Below, piece after piece: positions 31,342 through 40,253 of a DNA stretch of 62,395 nucleotides; positions within the stretch are counted from its first letter, which is position 1, and every line of letters starts with the position of its first letter. Both the position numbers and the translations under genes were made by a program. The stretch comes from a virus, in IMG/VR virus record IMGVR_UViG_3300036829_000406, positions 1 to 62,395 of that record. One strand, 5' to 3'. Below the pieces are notes generated by a model, which did no database searches, was not told the DNA's origin, and was given only the letters and a program-made list of their open reading frames with translations.

Positions 31342-31766
31342 CAGGTGTTCAGGCCGCCTGTCGCCGGGTTGTACCGCTGGATCCGGCTGGCGGCGTTCCA
31401 GGTGGTTTTGGTGTTGACTGGGCCGCCGATTGCCCCGTCCATCTCGAAATCAGGCAGCACTGTTCCGAAGAAGTAGGCGTTTGGGTCCGATGACACATTC
31501 GGGTAAAGGTACATGTTGCGGGGCAGTCCGTCAGTTGCCGCCAGGTACGTCTGACCTGTGGCGTCGTCCCAGAACCCGGAGAAGTCCCCGGAGGCGTCCG
31601 GGAGGCCGGCCACGTAGATCTTGTTCTGGTCCCCGAACGCGGTGACGTCCTGCTTGTCGACCGTCATGCTCATGGTCCAGGACGCCTGGAATGTGACCGG
31701 TGATGCCGCGGCGCCGGTGGTCACACCAAGGTAAACGGCGCCGTTCCTTCCATGACTGCGTGCCAT
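31341..31766 (-). CDS. Major tail protein
   Basis: 141 residues, beta-rich. TFQASWTMSMTVDKQDVTAFGD and a following SGDFSGFWDD segment are characteristic of siphovirus tail tube subunits of actinophages. Upstream of the tail chaperones and tape measure, the usual location. Confidence 0.75.
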   Translation of the reverse strand: MARSHGRNGAVYLGVTTGAAASPVTFQASWTMSMTVDKQDVTAFGDQNKIYVAGLPDASGDFSGFWDDATGQTYLAATDGLPRNMYLYPNVSSDPNAYFFGTVLPDFEMDGAIGGPVNTKTTWNAASRIQRYNPATGGLNT

Positions 31767-31769
31767 CTC

Positions 31770-32813
31770 TTACCCCTTGCTGATCATGCGCAGTAGCGCC
31801 TTGGCGTTATTGGTGAAGGTCCTGCCGGCGATGGCCGCGCGGGCTTTCGCCGCTGCCGCCGTACGCTCGTCCGGGTGTGCAAGAGCCCAGCGCAGCAGCT
31901 CTGATGCCTCTTGGGGGCTGCTGTAGGACGGCAGCATGGGGAACAGCTCGTCTGATTCGGGGCGGGGGTCGCGCAGGAAATACGTGCCGCACGCGGCGAG
32001 CTCGACCTCCCTCGGGCCGATGGCCCAGCCTTCCCCGGCGTGCGCGTCTTCGGCTTCGCGCCGGTAGAAGTTCAGGCTGCACCGGGCCTGCCGGTAGATT
32101 TCCGCGGTCTGCGCGTTGTCGACGCAGTTGTCCGGGTCGGTGGCGGTCCAGTCGCGCAGCGGAGAGTCCTCGGGGAGGTCCAGCCACGGCCCGGCGAGGT
32201 GCACGTCCAGGCCGGTCAGGTCCATCTGCTCGAAGAACCTGACCCTGCTCGGGAATCCGGTGCCGATGAACGCGAAGTCCCACTTCTCCGCCGACCCAGG
32301 GGGGGCCGGGTAGTGGACGCGCGGCCGGTAGGCGTGCGGCATGTACGCCGAGGTGCACAGCGCCTGGTACGCCGTGATGTTCTGCGGGTCGTTGAGCAGG
32401 TTGATGTCGGCGTGGGCGGCCCGGGCGAGCTGCTCGTCGTCCTGGTACGGCGATTCGGTGTGCAGCAGGACCACTTTCATGCCGCGGCCGCGTATCACGT
32501 CGAGGAGGTAAGGCGGGTACCAGAACGCGGAGACCAGCAGTACCACGTCGGGCCAGCACAGGAACGCGCCCCGCAGGATCTCGTGGGCGGCGGTGTCCAG
32601 GGCCGTCTGGCGGTCCAGGGCTTTGCGCATCGCGGGCCGGCCGTGCTCGTCGTTGAAGCCGGCTTCGATGTGGGCGGCTTCGTAGAAGCTGATCCGGTCG
32701 CCGAGGTTGAAGGTGTAGACGTCTTCGCCGAGGCCGCGGAGGGCTTCGGTCCAGCCCTCGTAGAGGTCGTGGACGCTGAAGTGCGGTCCAGGATGCCCGA
32801 TCAGCCAGCGCAC
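31770..32813 (-). CDS. CgeB-like glycosyltransferase
   Basis: 347 residues from GTG 32813. N-terminal Rossmann-like half (MRWLIGHPGPHFSVHDLYEGW, VVLLVSAFWYPPYLLD, VVLLHTESPYQDDEQ) and a GT-B C-terminal half (WDFAFIGTGFPSRVRFFEQM, INFYR-type SLNFYRREAED, GPREVELAACGTYFLRD, DELFP), the pattern of CgeB/glycosyltransferase family 4-like enzymes. Inserted between the major tail protein and the head-tail joining genes, so its substrate may be a structural protein or its glycan. Confidence 0.75.
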   Translation of the reverse strand: MRWLIGHPGPHFSVHDLYEGWTEALRGLGEDVYTFNLGDRISFYEAAHIEAGFNDEHGRPAMRKALDRQTALDTAAHEILRGAFLCWPDVVLLVSAFWYPPYLLDVIRGRGMKVVLLHTESPYQDDEQLARAAHADINLLNDPQNITAYQALCTSAYMPHAYRPRVHYPAPPGSAEKWDFAFIGTGFPSRVRFFEQMDLTGLDVHLAGPWLDLPEDSPLRDWTATDPDNCVDNAQTAEIYRQARCSLNFYRREAEDAHAGEGWAIGPREVELAACGTYFLRDPRPESDELFPMLPSYSSPQEASELLRWALAHPDERTAAAAKARAAIAGRTFTNNAKALLRMISKG

Positions 32814-32815
32814 GC

Positions 32816-32938
32816 TCAGGCCGGTCCGTAAACGCGGCGGATGTAGTCGATTCCCCACTGGATCTGGGTCTTGATCTGGCGGCGATTGCGGCGGCGCACT
32901 ATGGCGCGCCAGACGGATCCGATCATTTTTATCCCCAT
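32816..32938 (-). CDS. Hypothetical 40-residue basic protein
   Basis: ATG 32938 to stop 32816: a short basic helix (RAIVRRRNRRQIKTQIQWGID). It overlaps the end of the tail terminator gene and ends just before the glycosyltransferase start. Small and without homology evidence; it may mainly couple translation. Confidence 0.4.
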   Translation of the reverse strand: MGIKMIGSVWRAIVRRRNRRQIKTQIQWGIDYIRRVYGPA

Positions 32939-33402
32939 GGTGCGGAGTAGGCGACGCGGTAGGCGCACATGACGACGACCCCGGCTGCGCCCTGCCGGTA
33001 GGTGAACCGGCCGTCGGTGGTCCCGTCGAATGTGAGGTGGGCCGCGCCGCCGTCTGCGGCGGCGTCCTCGGCGGCGGCGAGCAGCTGGGTGACGCGGGCG
33101 CGGCGGCCGGGCAGGTCGGTGGTGTCGCCGGTCTGGGAGATGATCAGGCAGCCGACTGACCCGCGCTCGTCCTGCCCGGTGGTCATGTCGGCCCATTGCT
33201 GGGTGTAGGTCCCGGCCAGTGCGGTGGCCTGCAGGGTGCCGTCGGAGGTCATGGAGCCGTCGTGGCCGACGACGACGAAGTCCGCGTCGGTGGCGCCGGT
33301 GGGCTGTGCCCCGTCGTAGATGGGGACCCCGGCCAGGGCGGCCGCGGCGGTGTAGGCGGCGAGCAGCGCGGTCACAGCGTCAGCGAACCGTGTGGTGCTC
33401 AC
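32929..33402 (-). CDS. Tail terminator/completion-like protein
   Basis: 157 residues from GTG 33402 (overlaps the connector stop as GTGA). FADAVTALLAAYTAAAALAG then VPIYDGAQPTGA and an ERGSVGCLIISQTGDT strand fit tail-completion proteins of long-tailed actinophages. Position between connector and major tail protein agrees. Confidence 0.6.
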   Translation of the reverse strand: MSTTRFADAVTALLAAYTAAAALAGVPIYDGAQPTGATDADFVVVGHDGSMTSDGTLQATALAGTYTQQWADMTTGQDERGSVGCLIISQTGDTTDLPGRRARVTQLLAAAEDAAADGGAAHLTFDGTTDGRFTYRQGAAGVVVMCAYRVAYSAPWG

Positions 33403-34283
33403 AGGTACGCCTCGGACATGAACGGGATGCCGCCCTGGCTGCCGTTGAGCAGCTCGGCGGCCATGTTCGGGACCGCGAACCCGAACCCTGGCACGGTCAC
33501 CATCTCGCCGCCGCCCATCGGCAGCGCAGCCGGGCCGCGCTGGCTCGTCCACAGGTGCTGGAGGACGATCCGGGCGAAGCTGTTGAACGCGGCCGGGACC
33601 GCGGTGCCCCATCCGGCGACGTAGGTGACGTTGACCTGTGGCAGCCAGGAGAAAAACGGCCCGTAGAACGGCAGGCCCAGCTGGCGCCGGATCAGCCCGG
33701 CGTTGACGTCGAGGTCGAGGCCGGCGGAGATGTCGATGGCGCCGCCGGACGCGGAGATGATCGAGGTGACGGAGACCAGGGGCCGCTGCCGGACCGGGAT
33801 GACCGTCTGGTCTGCCATCATCTCGGATCGTTCGGTGACGGACCGGTTGACGAGGGGGCCGCCGGTGGCGCGTTCGAGGTTGCTCTCGATCGTCGCGATG
33901 TAGCTTTGTATCTCTGTGTCGAAGGTGGTTGTGGCCTGCAGGATGTTCAGGGTGTCCTTGGCGTCCTGGAGTGGCAGCACGGACGTCTCGAACGGGTCGA
34001 AGACGTCGAATTCGCCGAAGGAGACCCCGGCGCCGGTGCCGGTCGCTGTCCACGCGTACTGGTAGTGGCCGGTGGTGGCCAGGTCGGTGATGGGGATGTC
34101 CTGGTGGTAATTGCCTGTCGAGTCGAGCGTGGGGGTGGCGTAGGTGCCGGTGGTCAGCTGGGTGCCGTCGGCCTGGGCCAGTTTGGCGGTCAGGGTGAGC
34201 GTCCCGGCGTTGACCGGTGTGCCAGCGGTGTCCCGGACGGCGGTCGACAGGCGGATGGGCTGCCCGAGCGGGTAGCGGCTCAA
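33399..34283 (-). CDS. Head-tail connector/adaptor
   Basis: 294 residues. The first about 95 residues look like an Ig-type beta domain (LTLTAKLAQADGTQLTTG). The rest has the connector pattern LQDAKDTLNILQATTTFDTE, then IQSYIATIESNLERATGGPL and VRQRPLVSVTSI. It would attach below the portal. The extra N-terminal beta domain is unusual and could be displayed outside. Confidence 0.65.
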   Translation of the reverse strand: MSRYPLGQPIRLSTAVRDTAGTPVNAGTLTLTAKLAQADGTQLTTGTYATPTLDSTGNYHQDIPITDLATTGHYQYAWTATGTGAGVSFGEFDVFDPFETSVLPLQDAKDTLNILQATTTFDTEIQSYIATIESNLERATGGPLVNRSVTERSEMMADQTVIPVRQRPLVSVTSIISASGGAIDISAGLDLDVNAGLIRRQLGLPFYGPFFSWLPQVNVTYVAGWGTAVPAAFNSFARIVLQHLWTSQRGPAALPMGGGEMVTVPGFGFAVPNMAAELLNGSQGGIPFMSEAYL

Positions 34284-37200
34284 TCCGGTCCTCCTGTCCG
34301 CTGGTCGGCTGCCGTGAGGGTGGCCTGTGCTGCCGTGCTGCCCGTCAGGGTGCCGACGGTGAACGCCAGGAGCTGCCCGGCGGCCGCGGTCAGGGTGCCG
34401 GTGCCGGCGAGTACCGCGGGCGCCCTGGCGGCGGTGGGTGCGGTCAGGGTGCCGAGCGCGGTCAGCGCCGCGGCGGCGGAGGTCCGGGCGGCCGTGGTGA
34501 GGGCTGCGCTGGCGGTGAGGGTGGTGGTGCCGGAGGTGACCGCGGCCGCGGTCGCGGGCAGCGACCCGGCCGCCGTGAGGGGTGCGCTGGCGGGGGTGAC
34601 CCCGCCGCCGCTGCCGGTGATCGCCCCGGCCGCGGTCAGGCTGGTGGTGGCCCGCTGCCCGGGTGTGGTGGTGAGCTGCCCGGCGGCGGCTAGTGTGGTG
34701 GCGGCCTGCCCGGCGGCCCCGGCGGTGACCGATCCGGTGCCTGCCATGGTGGCGGGGGCGGTCACGCCAGCGCCTGCGGTCAGGTGGGCGGCGCCTGGCA
34801 GGGAGCTGCCCTGGACGGTGCCGCCCGTGATCGAGGCTGCGGCGCCGAGGACGGCGCCGGCCTGCTGGGTGACCCCGGTGGCCACCGACCCGGTTCCGGT
34901 CAGGGTGACGGCCGCGCCCTGGGCCGCGCCGCCTGTGAGCGTCCCAGTCGCGGTCAGGGGCGCCCCGGCGCGCAGTGTGACCGGGACGGTGAGGTTTCCC
35001 GTGCCATCCAGGGCTGCGCCGCCGCCCTGGACTTCGGTGCTGCTGAGCGATCCGGCCCCGGCCAGTGTGGCCCCGGCCTGCCCGGCAGGCCCGGCGGACA
35101 GTGACGCACGGCCAGCCACGGTGATGGCACCGGCGGCCAGGGCCGCCCCGGCGGCCAGTGAGGCGGCCCCGCCCAGCGTCTTTCCTGCCTGGACGGCCGA
35201 GGCCGGTGCGTTCACCGACCCGGCGCCGCGCGGCGCCGCGCCAGCCTGCTGGACGGCGCCGGCGGCCAGCGTCCCGGCCGCGGTCAGGGTGACAGCGGCC
35301 GGCTGCAGCCCGGGGGCGGTGCCGAGCGATCCGGCCGCGGCCAGCATCACGGCCGTCTGCTGCGCTGGGCCGGCCGGAATTGAGCCTGCCCCGGTTAGTG
35401 CCGTCCCGGCCCGCTGGGCCGACGGGGCCGCGACCGAACCCGCAGCGTCCAGGGCCGTCCCGGCCCGCTGTACCGCCGGTGGTGCGCTCACCGACCCGGC
35501 CCCGGTCAGGCCCGCTGCCCCGGCGATGCCGCCGCCCGCGGCCAGCGACCCGGCCCCGGCCAGGTCCGCCGACGGCGTGGGGAACACGTCAGTCTGGCTG
35601 ACCTGCGCGATGCCGGCGACCGCATCCCAGCCCTGGAACGCGACCGTGATGGACGAGCCGTTATCGGTGAACGCTAGCCGGCCGTACTGGCGGCATTCCC
35701 CGCCGGAGTTGCTGTAATGCTGGTCGAACGTGGTCTGCATCAGGCCGCCGCCGACGTTGAGCAGCGGGGCCGCGCAGTACACCGGGAAACCGCCCCAGCT
35801 GTTGTTCGCGCCCACAGTGCAGCCGACCAGGTGCGAGTCGCCGTGCCACAGCACCACGTTCTTGACCAGGTGCCTGTTCGCCGCGATGTAGCTGATGATG
35901 GCCTGGCGTTCGGTGTCGTAGGACCACCATTTGTCCGGGCCGTTGGTGATCGTCGCTGTGCCCATCCAGGCGACGTCGGAGATGATCACTTTCAGCGGCT
36001 CGGGCTGGATCAGCTGGTTTTCCAGCCAGGCGAGCTGGGTGGCGCCCAGCATCGTCTTGGTGCCGTTGTCGGTGTTGCCCCCGGGCGACCGGTCGGTGTT
36101 CCGGATGTCGATCATGATGAACCGGACCCGGCCTGATACCCACGCCTGGTACAGGCCATGCGGTGGGCTGTTGACCGTATCGCCCAGGACGCCCATCGGG
36201 AAAACGGACTGGGCCGCCGCGATGTTCGTCGCGGTGTAGGTGTTGTCGGAATCGCCGTTGTCCGGGCCGGCCTCGTGGTCGGAGCGGCAGTAGTAGCCCC
36301 ACGCGGTGGCCACCATGGACGACAGCGACGGGATGAAGCCGATCTGGGTTTCGTAGACGCCGACCTGGGTGGCCAGCACGGTGCTGGTGGTGCCGGAGTA
36401 GTCGAAGTCTCCGGTGAAGACGTTCAGGTCGGCGCCGTAGCTGATCCAGTCGCTGATGGCCGCGGCGGTCGCCGGGGGGGTCACCGTGTCGCCCTGGGCG
36501 ATGCAGGAGACCAGGGCGACGGTGTAGTTCGCGGGGGTCCCGGCGGTCGCCAGGGTCTTGCATGCCCCGATGGGGCCGATCAGCGATTCCATCCCGCCGG
36601 ACGGGGTGTCGGCGACCTGCACGTAGTAGCGGGTGAAGGCGGACAGTCCGGTCAGGGTGTACCGGAGGTACCCGGATGCGTCCGGGGTCTGCGCTGTGAT
36701 GTAGGACGGTGAGGTCATCGACGGCGACGTGGAGTACGCCAGCCTGCAGGAGGTGGCCCCGGAGGTTTTCGCGTACACCTGGAAGCCGGCGGCGGCGGGG
36801 GCGCCCGCGACGAGCTGGGAGACGGTGCCGGGTACCGGGCCGCCCGGCGCGGCGACCGAGATGAGCAGCGCGCCGCCGTCGGCGGAGGCGGCCAGCGTCC
36901 CGGACAGGGCGCCGGTGGCCCCGGCGGTGGTCTGGGTCATCGTGGCCGCGTACACGTCCACGTTGGCGTGGCCCGCGCCGCCGCCGGAGTCAGCCTGGGC
37001 CAGGGCGGTGGTGAACCCGGACGGCGGCGTGATGGCCGGTACGGCGGCGCCGGCGCCCAGGCGGCCGGTGGCCAGCCAGATCAGCAGGTCGCCGTTCTGG
37101 CCGGTGGTGATCCCGGGGGCGGTCAGGGTCGTCCCGACCGAGCCCAGGCACGTCCCGGAGCCGGACAGTGACGGGTCGAACGGTGAGCTGGTGTCAGCCC

Positions 37201-38272
37201 CGGATACCGCGATGCCGCCGATCACCACGATGAACGAGCCGGTCATCGTGACGGTGAACGTGGCGCCTTCGCTGCCGTCGCTGACCCGCCACAGGAGCTG
37301 CTGGGCGATATTCGACCCGTTCGCCACTGTGGCGGCGGTGAACCCGGTGCAGGCGAACGTGTCGGTGGCGTTGACCGAGCCGGACCACAGCAGGATCAGC
37401 AGCCCCGCGGGGGTGCCTGACCCGTTCCAGCCGGGATTGTTTACCGCCTGGCTGGACACGTTGGCGGCGCCGGAGCCGGCGCTGCTGGTCCCGGTGACCG
37501 CCAGGGCAGATACCGGGGCTGCGGCCAGCGACCCGGCCCCGGTCAGGGTGGCGCCGGGCGGCCCGCCGCCGGCTGCGATGGCCGATCCGGTGCCGGTCAG
37601 GGTGGCGCCGCCGGAGACGGCGCTCCCGGCCGCCTTGTAGCTGGCGATCGAGCAGTCGGCGTTGGTGGAACTGGCCGGCGTCCAGGTGACCGAGTACAGC
37701 GACGCCGACCCCACGCCGATCTGGTATGCGCCGTCCACGCCGTTGACGGAGAACGCGTGGTCGTGCCAGGTGCCGCCGGAATCGGGGTCGGATGTGGCCA
37801 GGGTGAAGGTGCCGGCGTTGGCCGAGCAGGCCACCGCCGAGACCACCAGGTCCCCGGCCGAGCTGGTCGCTGTGGTCGCGGCGGTGATCGCACCGGAAGA
37901 CGCGTTGTGTGTGCTGGCGGACTGGTCAAGTACGGGGGCGCCGGAGACTATCTGGAGCCCGGAGTATTCCGCGACCCCGATCTCGCGGTTCGAGGATGCC
38001 GACATGGTGACACTGATGGTGTCGCCGGACAGCAGCGCCGTGGCCAGGTATGCGGAGCAGATATGAGCGGCGGAGTTGGACGATCCGCTGATGACATCCA
38101 GGTTCCAGGTGTTGCCCCGGCTGTCGCTGATCGCGGTGGGGTGCACGCCGCCCGCGCACCGGATGTACATGACCAGGACGTTGCCCTGGGTGGTGTTCAC
38201 GCCCAGGGTGACGGTCGGGTTGCCGGTCGCCGACGGCACGGTGCCGGCGATCTGGACGAAGGCGACCGCCAC
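34280..38272 (-). CDS. Giant virion protein: PhoD-like phosphatase domain plus about 22 Gly/Ala repeats
   Basis: 1,330 residues. Two N-terminal lectin-like beta domains (VNTTQGNVLVMYIRCAGG; a second around residues 255-440) precede a fibronectin-III-like segment. A PhoD/metallophosphatase-like domain spans about 570-890 (VALVSCIAQGD, VFTGDFDYSG, YYCRSDHEAGPDNGD, FIMIDIRNTDRSPGG, VVLWHGDSHLVG), with metal-binding Asp, Asn and His in family order. The last about 430 residues are 22-23 imperfect repeats of about 18 residues (L-x3-G-[ST]-[LVI]), likely a beta-solenoid or extended fibre. It sits among head-tail genes; a head or neck fibre or cell-surface-processing enzyme is plausible. Confidence 0.7.
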   Translation of the reverse strand: MAVAFVQIAGTVPSATGNPTVTLGVNTTQGNVLVMYIRCAGGVHPTAISDSRGNTWNLDVISGSSNSAAHICSAYLATALLSGDTISVTMSASSNREIGVAEYSGLQIVSGAPVLDQSASTHNASSGAITAATTATSSAGDLVVSAVACSANAGTFTLATSDPDSGGTWHDHAFSVNGVDGAYQIGVGSASLYSVTWTPASSTNADCSIASYKAAGSAVSGGATLTGTGSAIAAGGGPPGATLTGAGSLAAAPVSALAVTGTSSAGSGAANVSSQAVNNPGWNGSGTPAGLLILLWSGSVNATDTFACTGFTAATVANGSNIAQQLLWRVSDGSEGATFTVTMTGSFIVVIGGIAVSGADTSSPFDPSLSGSGTCLGSVGTTLTAPGITTGQNGDLLIWLATGRLGAGAAVPAITPPSGFTTALAQADSGGGAGHANVDVYAATMTQTTAGATGALSGTLAASADGGALLISVAAPGGPVPGTVSQLVAGAPAAAGFQVYAKTSGATSCRLAYSTSPSMTSPSYITAQTPDASGYLRYTLTGLSAFTRYYVQVADTPSGGMESLIGPIGACKTLATAGTPANYTVALVSCIAQGDTVTPPATAAAISDWISYGADLNVFTGDFDYSGTTSTVLATQVGVYETQIGFIPSLSSMVATAWGYYCRSDHEAGPDNGDSDNTYTATNIAAAQSVFPMGVLGDTVNSPPHGLYQAWVSGRVRFIMIDIRNTDRSPGGNTDNGTKTMLGATQLAWLENQLIQPEPLKVIISDVAWMGTATITNGPDKWWSYDTERQAIISYIAANRHLVKNVVLWHGDSHLVGCTVGANNSWGGFPVYCAAPLLNVGGGLMQTTFDQHYSNSGGECRQYGRLAFTDNGSSITVAFQGWDAVAGIAQVSQTDVFPTPSADLAGAGSLAAGGGIAGAAGLTGAGSVSAPPAVQRAGTALDAAGSVAAPSAQRAGTALTGAGSIPAGPAQQTAVMLAAAGSLGTAPGLQPAAVTLTAAGTLAAGAVQQAGAAPRGAGSVNAPASAVQAGKTLGGAASLAAGAALAAGAITVAGRASLSAGPAGQAGATLAGAGSLSSTEVQGGGAALDGTGNLTVPVTLRAGAPLTATGTLTGGAAQGAAVTLTGTGSVATGVTQQAGAVLGAAASITGGTVQGSSLPGAAHLTAGAGVTAPATMAGTGSVTAGAAGQAATTLAAAGQLTTTPGQRATTSLTAAGAITGSGGGVTPASAPLTAAGSLPATAAAVTSGTTTLTASAALTTAARTSAAAALTALGTLTAPTAARAPAVLAGTGTLTAAAGQLLAFTVGTLTGSTAAQATLTAADQRTGGPD

Positions 38273-38321
38273 TGCTCACCTCCCGGGAGTCACGGGACCT
38301 CGCCCGGAGGTCAGGGCGGCG

Positions 38322-38762
38322 TCAGTACCCGCCTGCCGCGATGGCGCCGATCGCGACCTGGAACGTGTTGCCGTTCGCCACCGCGACCGGCTGGCCGTTC
38401 CAGTTGCCGTACCACACCCGGGCCGCCGCGCTGTCGGGGATTTCCAGTGAGACGATCGACCAGGCACCCCCGGACCCGTTGGTCCAGGTGATCGCGGTGA
38501 ACGGGATGAGGACGTCCGCGCCGCCGGTCGACGTGGTGGGGGTGCCGGAGAACGCGGTGCCGCCGGAGGTGTACCCGGTGCCGGTCAGCTCAGTGCCCGA
38601 CGCGGACCCGGTCGACGCGGTGGAGGTCAGCTTCAGCTTCATCGCCCCGGTGCCCAGCGCGGTCAGCTGCGTGCCGGGGACACCGGCGGCGCCGACGGGC
38701 AGGTTGGCGTTCAGCATCAGCGAGGACCGCGTCTGGTCGATCGCCGTCTGGTGGTTAGTCAT
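38322..38762 (-). CDS. Probable structural (head/tail fibre) protein
   Basis: 146 residues, beta-rich with a Thr/Gly/Ser-rich centre and a final WYGNWNGQPVAVANGNTF strand region. It resembles small virion proteins found next to capsid genes in actinophages. Precedes the giant PhoD-like protein by 50 bases. Confidence 0.55.
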   Translation of the reverse strand: MTNHQTAIDQTRSSLMLNANLPVGAAGVPGTQLTALGTGAMKLKLTSTASTGSASGTELTGTGYTSGGTAFSGTPTTSTGGADVLIPFTAITWTNGSGGAWSIVSLEIPDSAAARVWYGNWNGQPVAVANGNTFQVAIGAIAAGGY

Positions 38763-38766
38763 GACC

Positions 38767-39195
38767 TCACCTGGCTGTGGTGATCGTGGTGCCCGGCAGC
38801 ACCGTGATGATCAGCGGGCGGCAGACCGTGCAGCCGTCCACGTCCTTGTGGCAGTGGCCGCCGGGGCACGGCGGCGGGGTGGTGCCCTCGTACAGGGGGT
38901 GGCTGCCGTCGCTCAGCGGGTGGGACGCGTCGGCGATCGCGCCTTTCCACACCCGGCAGACGTCCGGCTCGGGACACGCCGCACCGTCATGGGCGGCCGG
39001 GCAGGCGTTCGCTGCCGCGCCGTGATCATGATCTTCGGTGCAGCACCCTGACCCCGGCGCGCAGCGGACAGCCGCGTCGATGTTCTCGTGAGTGCAGCCG
39101 GGCTGATGCGCCCCGGCGGCGGCAACATAACCCGGCGGGCAGGTGCACTCCAGGAACACCTGCGTCATGCAGCCGGGGCACTGGACTTGGAGCAT
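38767..39195 (-). CDS. Cys/His-rich hypothetical protein
   Basis: 142 residues with more than 14 Cys and many His in CxxC and CxC patterns (CPGCMTQVFLECTCPPG, CCTEDHDHG, CPGGHCHKDVDGCTVC). Several zinc sites or disulfides are likely. It lies in the structural operon and has no family I recognise. Confidence 0.55.
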   Translation of the reverse strand: MLQVQCPGCMTQVFLECTCPPGYVAAAGAHQPGCTHENIDAAVRCAPGSGCCTEDHDHGAAANACPAAHDGAACPEPDVCRVWKGAIADASHPLSDGSHPLYEGTTPPPCPGGHCHKDVDGCTVCRPLIITVLPGTTITTAR

Positions 39196-39253
39196 GCCTC
39201 ACCTCAGATCAGCATCGTTTGTTTTCATGCCGCGCCGCGCCCGGCAGGTGCAT

Positions 39254-39457
39254 CTACTTCGCGTCGCCCGTATCTGCGGCCGCATCCGGGTCCGGGGTAC
39301 CGCCGGGGTCGTGGACGGGGCCGTTGACCTGATCGCCGGCGAACTGCGACCTGTCCGTCCCGAACCTGCCCTGCCCCAGCAGCTTCCGCAGCCGCTCGGC
39401 CAGGTCCTGATGGGTGCCCTCGGGGGCGTCACCCTCAGCGTGCACATGCCACCTCAT
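39254..39457 (-). CDS. Hypothetical small protein
   Basis: 67 residues; helical N-terminal half (DLAERLRKLLGQG), disordered Asp/Gly/Pro tail. ATG overlaps the stop of the methyltransferase upstream. No recognised family. Confidence 0.5.
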   Translation of the reverse strand: MRWHVHAEGDAPEGTHQDLAERLRKLLGQGRFGTDRSQFAGDQVNGPVHDPGGTPDPDAAADTGDAK

Positions 39458-39981
39458 CGCGCCTTCTTCCGTACGACCGCCAGCCCGTAGCGGTAGGTGA
39501 TGTCCTCAACACTGCTGTCCTTCGTGAGCAGCGTCAGCAGCCCCTGAGCCGCCGTCAGCATCGACGAGCCGTACTCCGGCCAGATCCCGGGCAGCCCGAC
39601 CATCCAGTCCTCGACGACGTAAAACCCGCCGGGGCTGACGAGCGGCCACAGCAGGTCAAATGTCGCCCGGGTCGCCGCCCCGTCGTGGGAGGCGTCGTCC
39701 ACAACCAGGTCCCACTGCTCCGCGTGCAGGGTCAGGAGCGCCGGAAGGGCCTGGTCATCCTGGGCGGCCACGATCCGGCCGGTGCCTTCCGGCCAGCGGG
39801 ACGACGGGTCCGCGTCCACCCCGGTGAGCTGCCCGGCGGGGAACAGCGCCTGGAACAAGTCCAGGCCATCACCGCGGTACACGCCGACCTCACACACCCG
39901 CGCGGCCGGGCCGAGCTCAGCCGCGATCCGCAGGTACACCGGGAGGTACCCGTGGGTGACCTTATCGGTCGCGAACCTCAC
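39454..39981 (-). CDS. Class I methyltransferase (TylF/MycF or Mdmc-like)
   Basis: 175 residues. Motif I region ARVCEVGVYRGDGLDLFQ, then LTGVDADPSS, the acidic WDLVVDDASHDGAAT and VSPGGFYVVEDW are typical of class I methyltransferases that modify sugars and polyketides (TylF/MycF-like). Next to a GT2 glycosyltransferase in the structural operon, so it probably methylates a phage-built glycan. Confidence 0.7.
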   Translation of the reverse strand: MRFATDKVTHGYLPVYLRIAAELGPAARVCEVGVYRGDGLDLFQALFPAGQLTGVDADPSSRWPEGTGRIVAAQDDQALPALLTLHAEQWDLVVDDASHDGAATRATFDLLWPLVSPGGFYVVEDWMVGLPGIWPEYGSSMLTAAQGLLTLLTKDSSVEDITYRYGLAVVRKKAR

Positions 39982-39987
39982 CCGGGA

Positions 39988-40245
39988 TCAGGACCGGCCG
40001 CGCTCATTGGCCCGCGCCTGCTTCTGCGCGGCCTTCTCTTCCTCCCGGGCGTCGTCGACAGCCGCCTGCGCTGCCAGGTCAGCCTCCGCACGCCGCTTCG
40101 CCTGCTTGGCCTGCTCCGCCTCCAGCTCCTCCCGCGTCTGGGTGGCGTGCTCGGCGGCCTGCGCCGACTGCTGAGCCTGCCCGGCGGCAGCGTCCTTCTC
40201 CGCCTGCGTGACAGCTTCCCTGCGTACCTTGCCCGCGTCGCTCAC
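39988..40245 (-). CDS. Coiled-coil hypothetical protein
   Basis: 85 residues, almost entirely charged Ala/Glu/Lys/Arg coiled coil (REELEAEQAKQAKRRAEADL). Lies between the methyltransferase and the glycosyltransferase. A structural or scaffold role is possible. Confidence 0.5.
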   Translation of the reverse strand: MSDAGKVRREAVTQAEKDAAAGQAQQSAQAAEHATQTREELEAEQAKQAKRRAEADLAAQAAVDDAREEEKAAQKQARANERGRS

Positions 40246-40253
40246 AGCGTCTC

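Noticed and set aside
32929-34053. One 374-residue protein covering connector and tail terminator region
   Set aside because: The upstream part is an Arg-rich shadow of the connector gene. GTG 33402, coupled to the connector stop, starts the real protein.
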